Shown piece by piece: positions 1-5,833 of a DNA stretch of 8,806 bases. The DNA lies in the NCBI GenBank assembly GCA_900754145.1, contig CAAEBW010000198.1, positions 1-8,806 of the forward strand, written 5' to 3'. The DNA comes from Clostridia bacterium (lineage in GTDB: Bacteria; Bacillota; Clostridia; Oscillospirales; Acutalibacteraceae). The notes beneath the pieces are model-generated. The model worked only from the letters and a program-made list of their open reading frames with translations, was not told the DNA's origin and did not search any database. How positions within the stretch are numbered: the stretch's first letter is position 1; each line of letters begins with the position of its first letter. The position numbers were made by a program, and so were the translations under genes.

Positions 1-32
1 GGTCGCAAATGGCCTGCCCCTATTTGCCGGAA

Positions 33-38
33 AGGAGG
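33..38 (+). promoter_or_regulatory. Ribosome binding site that decides the trbL-like start
   Basis: AGGAGG lies 7 bases before the GTG at 46. The ATG at 40 is in the same frame but is only 1 base from this site, too close for initiation. The GTG is therefore the better start. Upstream, GCAAATGG (5-12) and CTATTTGC (20-27) could form a short 8-pair stem with one G-U pair; its meaning is unknown. Confidence 0.7.
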
Positions 39-45
39 AATGAAT

Positions 46-882
46 GTGAGTGATAATTGGGTAGTTCAAAATTTACAAAACGCACTTGAAACTTGGAACT
101 CAAAGTTTGCGGAAATATGGACGCTGCTTACAATGTCACCCGAGAATTTCAAGGGCGGCGCAATATGGCAGGTGATTCTGTCTATTCACGGAGCGTTGCA
201 GGCTATTGGATATGCTTTGCTCGTTCTGTTTTTTGTTGTCGGAATAATCAAGACCTGCGGCAGCTTTACCGATGTAAAAAGACCGAAGCACGTCTTAAAA
301 CTGTTTGTCCGTTTTGCTCTTGCAAAAGGCGTAATCACTTACGGTCTTGAACTGCTGCTTAAACTGATGATAATCGTGCAGGGCGTTATTTCCAAAATAA
401 TGACGGCTTCGGGAATTGCCCGGTCATCCGCGACCGTGTTGCCGCAAAGCATTATTGACGCAATCGAAAACTGCGGCTTTTGGGAATCTATACCGCTATG
501 GGCTGTAACGCTCATAGGCGGACTGTTTATTACGGTATTGTCGTTTATTATGATTATGAGCGTATATGGGCGATTTTTCAAAATCTATATGTATTCGGCA
601 ATAGCCCCTGTTCCGCTTTCGACTTTTGCGGGACAGCCGACCGAAAATGTGGGTAAAACATTCTTAAAAAGCTACTGTGCCGTACTGCTTGAAGGTGCGA
701 TTATTGTGCTTGCCTGCGTAATCTTCTCGGTATTCGCGTCAAGTCCGCCTACGGTAGATACCTCCGCGGCGGCGGTAACGCAGGTATGGTCTTATGTGGG
801 CGAACTCATTTTCAATATGTTGGTTCTTGTAGGTTCGGTTAAAATGGCTGACCGCATTGTGCGCGAGATGATGGGACTGTAA
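46..882 (+). CDS. VirB6/TrbL-like conjugation membrane protein
   Basis: This is a polytopic membrane protein of the VirB6/TrbL type found in Firmicutes ICEs, where it is thought to form part of the inner-membrane channel of the type IV secretion system. From the GTG at 46 it is 278 residues, close to the usual size. Hydrophobic stretches lie at about residues 39-69, 94-119, 148-173, 182-196, 209-232 and 247-267. They are separated by short charged loops, including a basic TDVKRPKH loop near 76-82 and a GRFFKIYMYSAIAPVPLSTF stretch near 175-194 that resembles the conserved part of the family. I saw no signal peptide beyond the first membrane segment. In related elements this gene is followed closely by prgI and virB4; here a 1.6-kb block separates it from prgI. 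The assignment rests on family resemblance, membrane pattern and the prgI/virB4' context. No promoter is visible, so it probably belongs to an operon that starts left of the window. Confidence 0.8.
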   Translation: MSDNWVVQNLQNALETWNSKFAEIWTLLTMSPENFKGGAIWQVILSIHGALQAIGYALLVLFFVVGIIKTCGSFTDVKRPKHVLKLFVRFALAKGVITYGLELLLKLMIIVQGVISKIMTASGIARSSATVLPQSIIDAIENCGFWESIPLWAVTLIGGLFITVLSFIMIMSVYGRFFKIYMYSAIAPVPLSTFAGQPTENVGKTFLKSYCAVLLEGAIIVLACVIFSVFASSPPTVDTSAAAVTQVWSYVGELIFNMLVLVGSVKMADRIVREMMGL

Positions 883-896
883 TTGAATGAAAATCA

Positions 897-949
897 GCAG
901 TTATCAAAGCACAGATTGAACATTTTGCAAAATGTGATGCGATAACTGC
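897..949. repeat. Nested inverted repeats after trbL
   Basis: GCAGTTATC (897-905) and GATAACTGC (941-949) are perfect 9-bp inverted arms. Between them sits a 16-bp perfect palindrome, ACATTTTGCAAAATGT (920-935). The two spacers differ in length (14 and 5 bases), so the whole is an imperfect stem with an extra bulge on the left. No T-run follows, so it is not an ordinary intrinsic terminator. It marks the left side of the block carrying the AAA ATPase gene and could be a protein-binding dyad, a mobile-element end, or an mRNA 3' hairpin for trbL. Confidence 0.6.
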
Positions 950-966
950 ACGGTCGGCAAATCAAT

Positions 967-1035
967 TTACCACAAATCTCTCCGATGAATTACCACAAAT
1001 CTCTCCGATGAAAATGCACAAATCTCTCCGATGGG
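967..1035 (+). repeat. Three 23-bp iterated direct repeats (iteron-like)
   Basis: The 17-mer CACAAATCTCTCCGATG occurs perfectly at 971-987, 994-1010 and 1017-1033, with an exact period of 23 bp. The first two full 23-bp units (967-989 and 990-1012) are identical; the third (1013-1035) differs only in its ends. The array stops one base before the -35 box of the AAA ATPase promoter. This placement suggests an operator for a repressor or activator, possibly the gene's own product. Such repeats can also be replication-type iterons or insertion-site signals. No other copy is seen in the window on either strand. Confidence 0.85.
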
Positions 1036-1036
1036 A

Positions 1037-1065
1037 TTGACTTAATATGATTTTTCGGGTATACT
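1037..1065 (+). promoter_or_regulatory. Sigma-A-type promoter of the AAA-DUF4143 gene
   Basis: TTGACT (1037-1042) and TATACT (1060-1065) are separated by exactly 17 bases, close to the consensus. Transcription should begin near 1072, giving a leader of about 17 bases that holds little more than the ribosome binding site. The iterated repeats abut the -35 box, so a protein bound there could control this promoter. The promoter also rules out the upstream in-frame ATG at 1047, which lies between -35 and -10. Confidence 0.85.
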
Positions 1066-1073
1066 ATAAGCAA

Positions 1074-1080
1074 AGGAGAG
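1074..1080 (+). promoter_or_regulatory. Ribosome binding site deciding the AAA-DUF4143 start
   Basis: AGGAGAG ends 8 bases before the ATG at 1089 and is the only such site upstream of the conserved coding region. It sets the start at 1089 rather than at the earlier in-frame ATG at 1047. Confidence 0.75.
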
Positions 1081-1088
1081 TGAACGAT

Positions 1089-2381
1089 ATGTCTTTTGAA
1101 TATATAAAGCGAGTTTGCGACAGCGAGCTGGAACTAAAGCTTGAAGCGTTCGGGGCTGTTCATATTGTCGGTCCGAAATGGTGCGGCAAAACAACGACTG
1201 CAAAGCAGTATGCGAAAAGCTATATTGAAATGCAGGATCCGGATAAACGAGATATGTATATGGAAACTGCAAAAATCAAACCGTCAAATCTGCTTATCGG
1301 TGAAAATCCGAGATTAATTGATGAATGGCAGATTGCACCGAACCTTTGGGACGCTGTGCGTGTATCTGTAGATCGCAGAAATGAAGATGGCCTGTATATT
1401 TTAACAGGCTCCAATTCGATTGATAAAACCGAGATTATGCACACCGGTACGGGAAGAATTGATACGCTCTCTATGTATCCTATGAGCCTTTATGAATCTG
1501 GAGAATCAACCGGAAAAGTCTCACTTACGGAGCTGTTTAATAATCCTTTGGCACTTGAGGACGGCTGTGAGTCTGATCTTTCAATCGACAATTTGATTTT
1601 CGCCGCTTGCAGAGGCGGTTGGCCTTCATCAATATTCAAAAAGAGTGATAAGGCAAAACTGCTGGTAGCGCAAAGCTATTTTGAAGGACTTTGCCGAGAG
1701 GATATGTCAAATGTTGACGGAGTGAAGCGAAACGAAACCTCGTCCCGGCTTTTACTGAGGTCTTATGCCCGCAATATCTCAACGATTGCGTCAAATCAAT
1801 CAATAATAAATGATATTAACGCCAATACCGAAATGTCCGAATCAACTTTTTATGACTATGTTAATGTTCTCAAAAAACTGTATGTTATTCAGGATGTTGA
1901 GGCTTGGTGCCCGGCGATTCGCTCAAAAAGCGCAATCCAGGCAACCAACAAGCGTGAATTTGTTGATCCTTCTCTTGTAGTGGCTGCACTTGGCGTTGAT
2001 CCCGATTATTTTAATCTCGATTTAAAAACCTTCGGCTTTATATTTGAAACGCTTTGCATTCGCGACTTAAAGGTGTATTCGGCAGCTCATGACGGTAAGG
2101 TTTCCTATTACCGTGACCGATATGGATTGGAAGCAGACTGCGTTTTGCATTTACGCGACGGAAGATATGCCTTGATTGAGTTTAAGCTTGGCAGTGCTGA
2201 TATTGAGGAAGGAGCAAAGCATCTTACAGAATTAGAGAAATTAATAAAACAGCACAACGAAAAAGAAAAACAAGTTAAGCTGCGCTTGCCGGATTTGAAA
2301 ATTGTTATAACCGGAACACAGTACGGATACAAAAGACCGGACGGTGTGCTCGTTGTGCCAATCGGTTGCTTAAAGGATTGA
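1089..2381 (+). CDS. AAA+ ATPase with DUF4143-type C-terminal domain
   Basis: This 430-residue protein belongs to the widespread AAA_14/DUF4143 ATPases, whose biological role is not established. The N-terminal AAA part has a Walker A loop GPKWCGKT (28-35), a Walker B LIDE (76-79), a sensor-like LTGS (105-108), and a GR pair (122-123) in the place of the usual arginine-finger region before YPMSLYE. The middle (about 165-290) looks helical and winged-helix-like. The C-terminal half has D350 followed by E364-F-K366, the spacing of a PD-(D/E)xK nuclease-like fold. The length is normal for the family. It has its own promoter and is closed by a hairpin terminator, and it sits between trbL and prgI, genes normally close together, so it reads as inserted cargo. 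A defence, toxin-like or regulatory role is possible but not shown. The family assignment is confident; the function is unknown. Confidence 0.85.
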   Translation: MSFEYIKRVCDSELELKLEAFGAVHIVGPKWCGKTTTAKQYAKSYIEMQDPDKRDMYMETAKIKPSNLLIGENPRLIDEWQIAPNLWDAVRVSVDRRNEDGLYILTGSNSIDKTEIMHTGTGRIDTLSMYPMSLYESGESTGKVSLTELFNNPLALEDGCESDLSIDNLIFAACRGGWPSSIFKKSDKAKLLVAQSYFEGLCREDMSNVDGVKRNETSSRLLLRSYARNISTIASNQSIINDINANTEMSESTFYDYVNVLKKLYVIQDVEAWCPAIRSKSAIQATNKREFVDPSLVVAALGVDPDYFNLDLKTFGFIFETLCIRDLKVYSAAHDGKVSYYRDRYGLEADCVLHLRDGRYALIEFKLGSADIEEGAKHLTELEKLIKQHNEKEKQVKLRLPDLKIVITGTQYGYKRPDGVLVVPIGCLKD

Positions 2382-2387
2382 TAGATT

Positions 2388-2426
2388 GGGGAACTTACTG
2401 CTGCTTTACAAATTAAATTGTTCCCT
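2388..2426. repeat. Weak inverted repeat GGGAAC / GTTCCC
   Basis: GGGAAC (2389-2394) and GTTCCC (2420-2425) are perfect 6-bp inverted arms 25 bases apart, extendable by one G-T pair. It follows the stop codon of the AAA gene by a few bases. It could be the end of the inserted block or mean nothing. Confidence 0.3.
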
Positions 2427-2447
2427 ACAACAGAATAATCCCATCTG

Positions 2448-2480
2448 AAACGTCACCATACACGGTGGCGTTTTTCTTTT
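2448..2480 (+). terminator. Intrinsic terminator after the AAA-DUF4143 gene
   Basis: AAACGTCACC (2448-2457) pairs with GGTGGCGTTT (2464-2473) around a 6-base loop, with one G-U pair, and runs directly into TTTTTCTTTT. This is a standard Rho-independent terminator. It lies 66 bases after the AAA gene and just before prgI, so it should limit transcription from the AAA promoter into the downstream conjugation and integrase genes. Confidence 0.85.
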
Positions 2481-2496
2481 GCCTAAAAACAAAAAA

Positions 2497-2502
2497 AGGA
2501 GG
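2497..2502 (+). promoter_or_regulatory. Ribosome binding site for a TTG start (prgI)
   Basis: A perfect AGGAGG sits 8 bases before the TTG at 2511. The protein from this TTG matches the family N-terminus (MEIKINREIR), so the unusual start codon is supported both by the spacing and by homology. Confidence 0.8.
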
Positions 2503-2510
2503 AAGAATTT

Positions 2511-2861
2511 TTGGAAATTAAAATCAACCGTGAAATACGAAATTACACGGAGTCTATGTTTTTCGGACTGTCTATGCGGCAGTTCATTTTTGCTGTAATA
2601 GGTTGCGGTATGGCGGTGCTTTTATACTTTGTTCTAAAGCCGTTCTTCGGTGTGGAAACGCTATCGTGGATGTGTATGCTCGGTGCGGCTCCGTTTATTG
2701 CCTGCGGCTTTGTTACCTATAACGGTATGACCGCCGAACAGTTTGCATGGGCGTGGCTAAAGTCAAAATTTATTGAACCTGTCAAGGTGAAATTTGAATG
2801 CGACACGCTCTATTCGGCAGCTATGGAAAAATCTAAGAAGGAGGAAAAGAAAACGATATGA
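2511..2861 (+). CDS. prgI: PrgI-family conjugation protein
   Basis: This 116-residue PrgI-family protein is a small membrane component of Gram-positive type IV secretion systems, normally encoded directly before the VirB4 ATPase. It is full length for the family. The N-terminus carries the typical EIKINREIRNYTES and FFGLSMRQFIF segments (residues 2-27). Two hydrophobic segments follow at about 25-44 and 51-70, the paired membrane helices of the family, then the conserved FVTYNGMTAEQFAWAWLKSK (about 73-92) and a lysine-rich tail. Translation starts at TTG. The stop TGA overlaps the ATG of the next gene (ATGA), so the two are translationally coupled exactly as prgI and virB4 are in intact ICEs. 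No promoter fits between the preceding terminator and this gene, so expression probably depends on read-through. The partner ATPase is not intact here, so this copy is probably without function in conjugation. Confidence 0.9.
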   Translation: MEIKINREIRNYTESMFFGLSMRQFIFAVIGCGMAVLLYFVLKPFFGVETLSWMCMLGAAPFIACGFVTYNGMTAEQFAWAWLKSKFIEPVKVKFECDTLYSAAMEKSKKEEKKTI

Positions 2862-2941
2862 TGAAATCGCTTAAAAATATGCTTAAACAGGATAAAGAGA
2901 AATATACCGTCCCAAGGTCGGTTCACGATTATATCCCCATT
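2858..2941 (+). pseudogene. 5' remnant of a virB4-type gene
   Basis: These 28 codons follow prgI with the usual stop/start overlap and encode the conserved opening of ICE VirB4 proteins (KQDKEKY, VPRSV, DYIPI). VirB4 is normally around 800 residues, with Walker A and B motifs in its second half, and powers substrate transfer. Everything after residue 28 is missing and replaced by foreign sequence. Confidence 0.7.
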
Positions 2942-4294
2942 AAGGTCGCGGATGTCGACGGATATTATATTTATCGATACAGCGAGGAAAGCCAGTCATT
3001 TACCCTGGTTAAAAAAATATCCGGAGGTGATACATTAAGTTGGACTAATACAGGCTTAACCGCTAGGGGCTATTACCGTTATGCAATAAAAGCGTATTGT
3101 ATTGCGGATGGAATACTTTGTACAAGTGCAATGTCGTCGGAAATAGATGTAGAAGTTCTTCCAAGTGTGGAATTAACTTCCGTACAGTCAAGAAGTTATG
3201 AAAGTGTTCATCTTGAATGGAATAAGGCGGAATATGGATATGGATATGACATTTTAGTTTCTACATCTGAGACAGGTGAGTACACAGTTTGGAATCGCAT
3301 ATGGGGAATTGATAAAACACAGTGTACAATTAGTGGATTAGAAACCGGTAAAATATACTATTTCAAGGTAAGAGTGTTTGATTTACGATACAATGAAATG
3401 TATAGTCCGGAATCGAGTATTCTGCCAAACATTCAAAATGAGATAAAGCTTACGCTTGTAAATGTTGATTATCTGGACGCTCTACTGCGTCAGTGCTCCC
3501 TTAGTTCGCCGACAGCCGGCAACAAATGCCGCGAAGTATTAAGTATTGCTTTTAATCATGCGCTTGTAGAGGGATATATTAAATCTAATCCGATGCCCTC
3601 AACAAAACCTTATAAGCGAAACAAGCCGAATATCACTATATATAACAAGGCGCAGGTTAAGCAATTCCTACTGTATGCCAAAGAGAATTCATGGTATTTG
3701 GAAATCTTGCTGGCGCTGTTTTGCGGACTTAGAAAAGGTGAAATTTTAGGATTAAAGTTCGAGGATTTTAATTTAGAAGATGAAACCGTTACAATCAAAC
3801 GTCAGCTTACCGCAAATCCGATAATTCCTTCCGGCAGCGGAAGTAAAATATTGAAATATGAATTGACCGAAAGACCTCCGAAAACTCCCAACAGTCTTCG
3901 TAAGCTACGAGTCCCGAAAGTGATCATCGACGAACTGAAATACCGAAAAGAACGGATAGAAAACAATAAGGCGAAGTTTAAGGACAAATATAATGATTTT
4001 GATTATATAAGCTGTCAGGAAAATGGAAATCCGCACAGTATGAGTGCTTTTAATATTGCGCTGAATAAACTCTGCAAAAAATCCGCTCTTCCTTCGATAA
4101 CAGTTCATGGATTGCGACATATGTATGCTACTATACTGATTGAAAATGGTGCAAGCCTATCAAAAATATCTGCATTATTGGGGCATAGTTCAATAAACAC
4201 GACCTTTGAATACTACTGCGATATATCCGATGAAAGCAATAACATTAAAGCGTTCATGGATAATACATTTATTCCCGAGGAGGAAGCTGACTGA
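2858..4294 (+). CDS. Chimeric protein: VirB4 leader, Fn3-like repeats, tyrosine recombinase core
   Basis: One open frame of 478 residues holds three unrelated parts. Residues 1-28 resemble the N-terminus of ICE VirB4 ATPases (LKQDKEKYTVPRSVHDYIPI) and sit behind prgI as virB4 should. Residues 29 to about 189 are fibronectin type III-like: one repeat without its first strand (ADVDGYYIYR to AMSSEIDVEV) and one nearly complete (VHLEWNKA to SPESSI). Residues about 190-478 are a tyrosine recombinase lacking its arm-binding domain and most of the SAM-like core-binding domain. They keep Arg292 (GLRKGEI), Lys342 (PPKT), His417 and Arg420 (HGLRH), His443 (GHSS) and the likely nucleophile Tyr452. No ATPase motif of VirB4 is present. 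The ribosome binding site AAGGAGG (2838-2844) lies 13 bases before the ATG; a second ATG at 2861 is possible. The stop overlaps the next recombinase's start. It could be a genuine fusion or an assembly error. DNA binding would need to come from the remaining core or from the partner recombinase. Confidence 0.8.
   Translation: MMKSLKNMLKQDKEKYTVPRSVHDYIPIKVADVDGYYIYRYSEESQSFTLVKKISGGDTLSWTNTGLTARGYYRYAIKAYCIADGILCTSAMSSEIDVEVLPSVELTSVQSRSYESVHLEWNKAEYGYGYDILVSTSETGEYTVWNRIWGIDKTQCTISGLETGKIYYFKVRVFDLRYNEMYSPESSILPNIQNEIKLTLVNVDYLDALLRQCSLSSPTAGNKCREVLSIAFNHALVEGYIKSNPMPSTKPYKRNKPNITIYNKAQVKQFLLYAKENSWYLEILLALFCGLRKGEILGLKFEDFNLEDETVTIKRQLTANPIIPSGSGSKILKYELTERPPKTPNSLRKLRVPKVIIDELKYRKERIENNKAKFKDKYNDFDYISCQENGNPHSMSAFNIALNKLCKKSALPSITVHGLRHMYATILIENGASLSKISALLGHSSINTTFEYYCDISDESNNIKAFMDNTFIPEEEAD
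2942..3424 (+). other. Fibronectin type III-like segment fused in frame
   Basis: About 161 codons encode beta-rich repeats of the kind seen in clostridial cell-surface proteins: GYYIYR, a DTLSWTNTGLTARGYYRYAI segment, SYESVHLEWNKA and TISGLETGKIYYFKVRVFD. The first repeat lacks its start and the second is nearly whole. A short 6-bp tandem repeat (ATATGG-like, near 3232-3247) gives the run YGYGY. The source gene is unknown. Such domains are not expected in a cytoplasmic recombinase, so this part looks like filler captured during a rearrangement. Both edges are placed by resemblance and may be off by several codons. Confidence 0.7.
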
Positions 4295-5580
4295 TGGAGA
4301 TGAAAAACATAGCCGAACATAAGGTCTATAATATAATAAAGGTTAAAAACAAGTATGGTTTTCGAGTGTTGTTGCGTTTTGATGATGGGACAGAAGAAAT
4401 ACGGCAGTTTTCAGGCTTTGACTCTAAAAAAGACGCAAACAGCGAAAAAGAAAAGATAATCGCACAGCTTGTTACGAAGACATTTATCGTTCCGAAAAAG
4501 CAATCGGTATCAAGCTTCCTAACGGAATGGCTTGAAACAGATATAAAGCACAGGACAACAGCCAACACCTATTCTTCCTATAAAAATGCAATAAAAAATC
4601 ATATTCTGCCGATTTTAGGCAAAATGTACTTGACAGACCTTATGCGAGTACACATAAAAAATATGTATATTGCTATTGCGGAAAAGTCGCACCGGATGGC
4701 ACAAATCGTCAAAAATATAATGAACACATCTATGAGATATGCAGTAAACAAAGGGCTGATTTCCGAAAGCCCTGCGGCGGACATCCCATTGCCTAAAAAT
4801 GTGGCGAAAAATGCTTATCATACAAGATTGATAAAGGAAAGCAATACGCTGAATTTAGAGCAAATCGTCATACTGATAAATGCAAGCCGAGGCACCGGGA
4901 TTTATATGCAGGTGCTTTTTGCGGTGCTTATGGGCTTGAGAAGAGGTGAAATCAATGGGCTGAAATACAGCGATGTTGACTTTGTGCGACAAAAGCTTCA
5001 TGTTTCAAGGCAATTGGGCAGAGCGGCAAATTCAGATGATGTTATATTTGCTCCTAAAACAAAGACTAAACAGGAGATTAAACTGAAAACACAATCAAGC
5101 GACAGAGTGCTTGATATACCGGATTTTGTTTTTGAGGAAATATTAAGGTCCCGAAACCAATATGAGAAAAATAAAAACAGAAGAAGCAAAAAATTTCAAG
5201 ACCTGAATTATATATGCTGTTCGAGCTACGGTCGACCGCGCAGTATGCAATATCATTTTGAACCTTTTAAAGAAGTTCTGAAAAAAAGCGGCTTGCCTAA
5301 TATAAGATGGCACGATTTGCGACACAGTTATGCAACGCTGCTTATGAAAAACGATTTTAACTTAAAGGCAATTTCAAAAATACTTGGTCACGCAAAAGAA
5401 ATCGTTACGGCAGATATTTATGTTGATAACCGGGAAATCATTACGGACGGAGTTGCCGAGCTGAAAGAATATATGGAAGAAGTGATACCGGAAAAGCCGG
5501 TTAATTTCAATGAGACGGAAAAGGTATTCGACCATAGTGATGTTGATATAACCGCCGTGTTTTGCAGTTTAACAGCATAA
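4294..5580 (+). CDS. Tyrosine recombinase/integrase, complete
   Basis: A complete 428-residue phage/ICE-type integrase that would cut and rejoin DNA at attachment sites. An N-terminal arm-binding-like region (about 10-60) is followed by a SAM-like core-binding domain (about 70-170) and a catalytic domain (about 185-390). Arg216 (GLRRGEI), a likely beta-strand lysine near 265 (LKTQSSDRVLDIP), His340 and Arg343 (HDLRH), His366 (GHA) and Tyr376 (ADIYVD) make an intact catalytic set. The tail of about 40 residues after the catalytic core is acidic and of unknown role. The start ATG overlaps the stop of the chimeric recombinase (TGATG), and AGGAGG (4278-4283) is 10 bases upstream; ATG at 4300 is an alternative. 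The two recombinases differ in sequence, so they are not a recent duplication. Coupled translation suggests joint action. The position next to uvrB marks this as the integrase end of the element. Confidence 0.9.
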   Translation: MEMKNIAEHKVYNIIKVKNKYGFRVLLRFDDGTEEIRQFSGFDSKKDANSEKEKIIAQLVTKTFIVPKKQSVSSFLTEWLETDIKHRTTANTYSSYKNAIKNHILPILGKMYLTDLMRVHIKNMYIAIAEKSHRMAQIVKNIMNTSMRYAVNKGLISESPAADIPLPKNVAKNAYHTRLIKESNTLNLEQIVILINASRGTGIYMQVLFAVLMGLRRGEINGLKYSDVDFVRQKLHVSRQLGRAANSDDVIFAPKTKTKQEIKLKTQSSDRVLDIPDFVFEEILRSRNQYEKNKNRRSKKFQDLNYICCSSYGRPRSMQYHFEPFKEVLKKSGLPNIRWHDLRHSYATLLMKNDFNLKAISKILGHAKEIVTADIYVDNREIITDGVAELKEYMEEVIPEKPVNFNETEKVFDHSDVDITAVFCSLTA

Positions 5581-5588
5581 AGATATAC

Positions 5589-5626
5589 TAATGGGCAGTG
5601 TGTTGAACGCTGCCCATTAATTGTTT
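5589..5626 (+). terminator. Strong hairpin after the integrase gene
   Basis: TAATGGGCAGTGT (5589-5601) pairs with ACGCTGCCCATTA (5607-5619) around a GTTGA loop, with one G-U pair. The T-rich tail is short (ATTGTTT), so termination may be moderate. The stem begins 9 bases after the integrase stop codon and ends just before the next promoter, as expected of a terminator that separates the element from uvrB. The near-perfect symmetry would also let it act on the opposite strand. Confidence 0.65.
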
Positions 5627-5652
5627 ACATTTTAAGCTTTTGGTGTTATAAT
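5624..5652 (+). promoter_or_regulatory. Sigma-A-type promoter for uvrBA
   Basis: TTTACA (5624-5629) and a perfect TATAAT (5647-5652) are separated by exactly 17 bases. Transcription should start near 5659, giving a leader of about 180 bases before the uvrB GTG. I found no clear GAAC-N4-GTTC LexA box around it, so SOS control is not evident from the sequence. Confidence 0.75.
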
Positions 5653-5700
5653 ATGTTGTAGTTCTTTATGGCTTTTTACGATGTGTTACGGAGTTTTATT

Positions 5701-5794
5701 TTTCTCTAAAATAATAAATTTGTGACCTAAATTCGTGTAATTCCATATAGGACACATTTTTTGAGTTATTTTAAAGAAATTATTACACGAATTT
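5701..5794. repeat. Overlapping inverted repeats at the element-uvrB junction
   Basis: Three inverted pairs overlap here. Outer pair: 5701-5714 with 5766-5779 (13 of 14 match). Inner pair on nearly the same centre: TGTGACCTA (5721-5729) with TAGGACACA (5748-5756), 8 of 9. Competing pair: AAATTCGTGTAAT (5729-5741) with ATTACACGAATTT (5782-5794), perfect over 13. The first two cannot form together with the third. The tract lies in the uvrB leader and next to the integrase, so it may be the recombined attachment site or a switching RNA structure. It is AT-rich, so part of the pairing could be chance. Confidence 0.55.
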
Positions 5795-5827
5795 TTACTG
5801 CGGGTTCGGCCTATATTAATCATATTG

Positions 5828-5833
5828 AGGGAG
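5828..5833 (+). promoter_or_regulatory. Ribosome binding site deciding the uvrB start
   Basis: AGGGAG lies 8 bases before the GTG at 5842, and the protein from there begins like other UvrB proteins (PDKF, then the GDQP segment). The in-frame TTG at 5761 has no ribosome binding site and would add 27 non-family residues. Confidence 0.8.

Noticed and set aside
5..27. Short hairpin before trbL as a terminator
   Set aside because: The stem is about 8 pairs with one G-U and no T-run follows. It is at the window edge, so its context cannot be seen.
40..45. ATG at 40 as start of the trbL-like gene
   Set aside because: It is one base from the AGGAGG site, too close for initiation. The in-frame GTG at 46 has a 7-base spacing.
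967..1035. CRISPR array
   Set aside because: The repeats are 17 bp with only 6 bp between them and no unique spacers. They form an iteron-like tandem array.
1047..1088. ATG at 1047 as start of the AAA-DUF4143 gene
   Set aside because: It lies between the -35 and -10 boxes, upstream of the expected transcript start, and has no ribosome binding site. The ATG at 1089 has one.
2858..5580. Retron or diversity-generating element as an explanation for the chimera
   Set aside because: No reverse transcriptase motif or template/variable repeat pair is visible in the window.
5668..5709. A 13-codon leader peptide in the uvrB leader
   Set aside because: It has no ribosome binding site and no suggestive codon run, so I do not call it.
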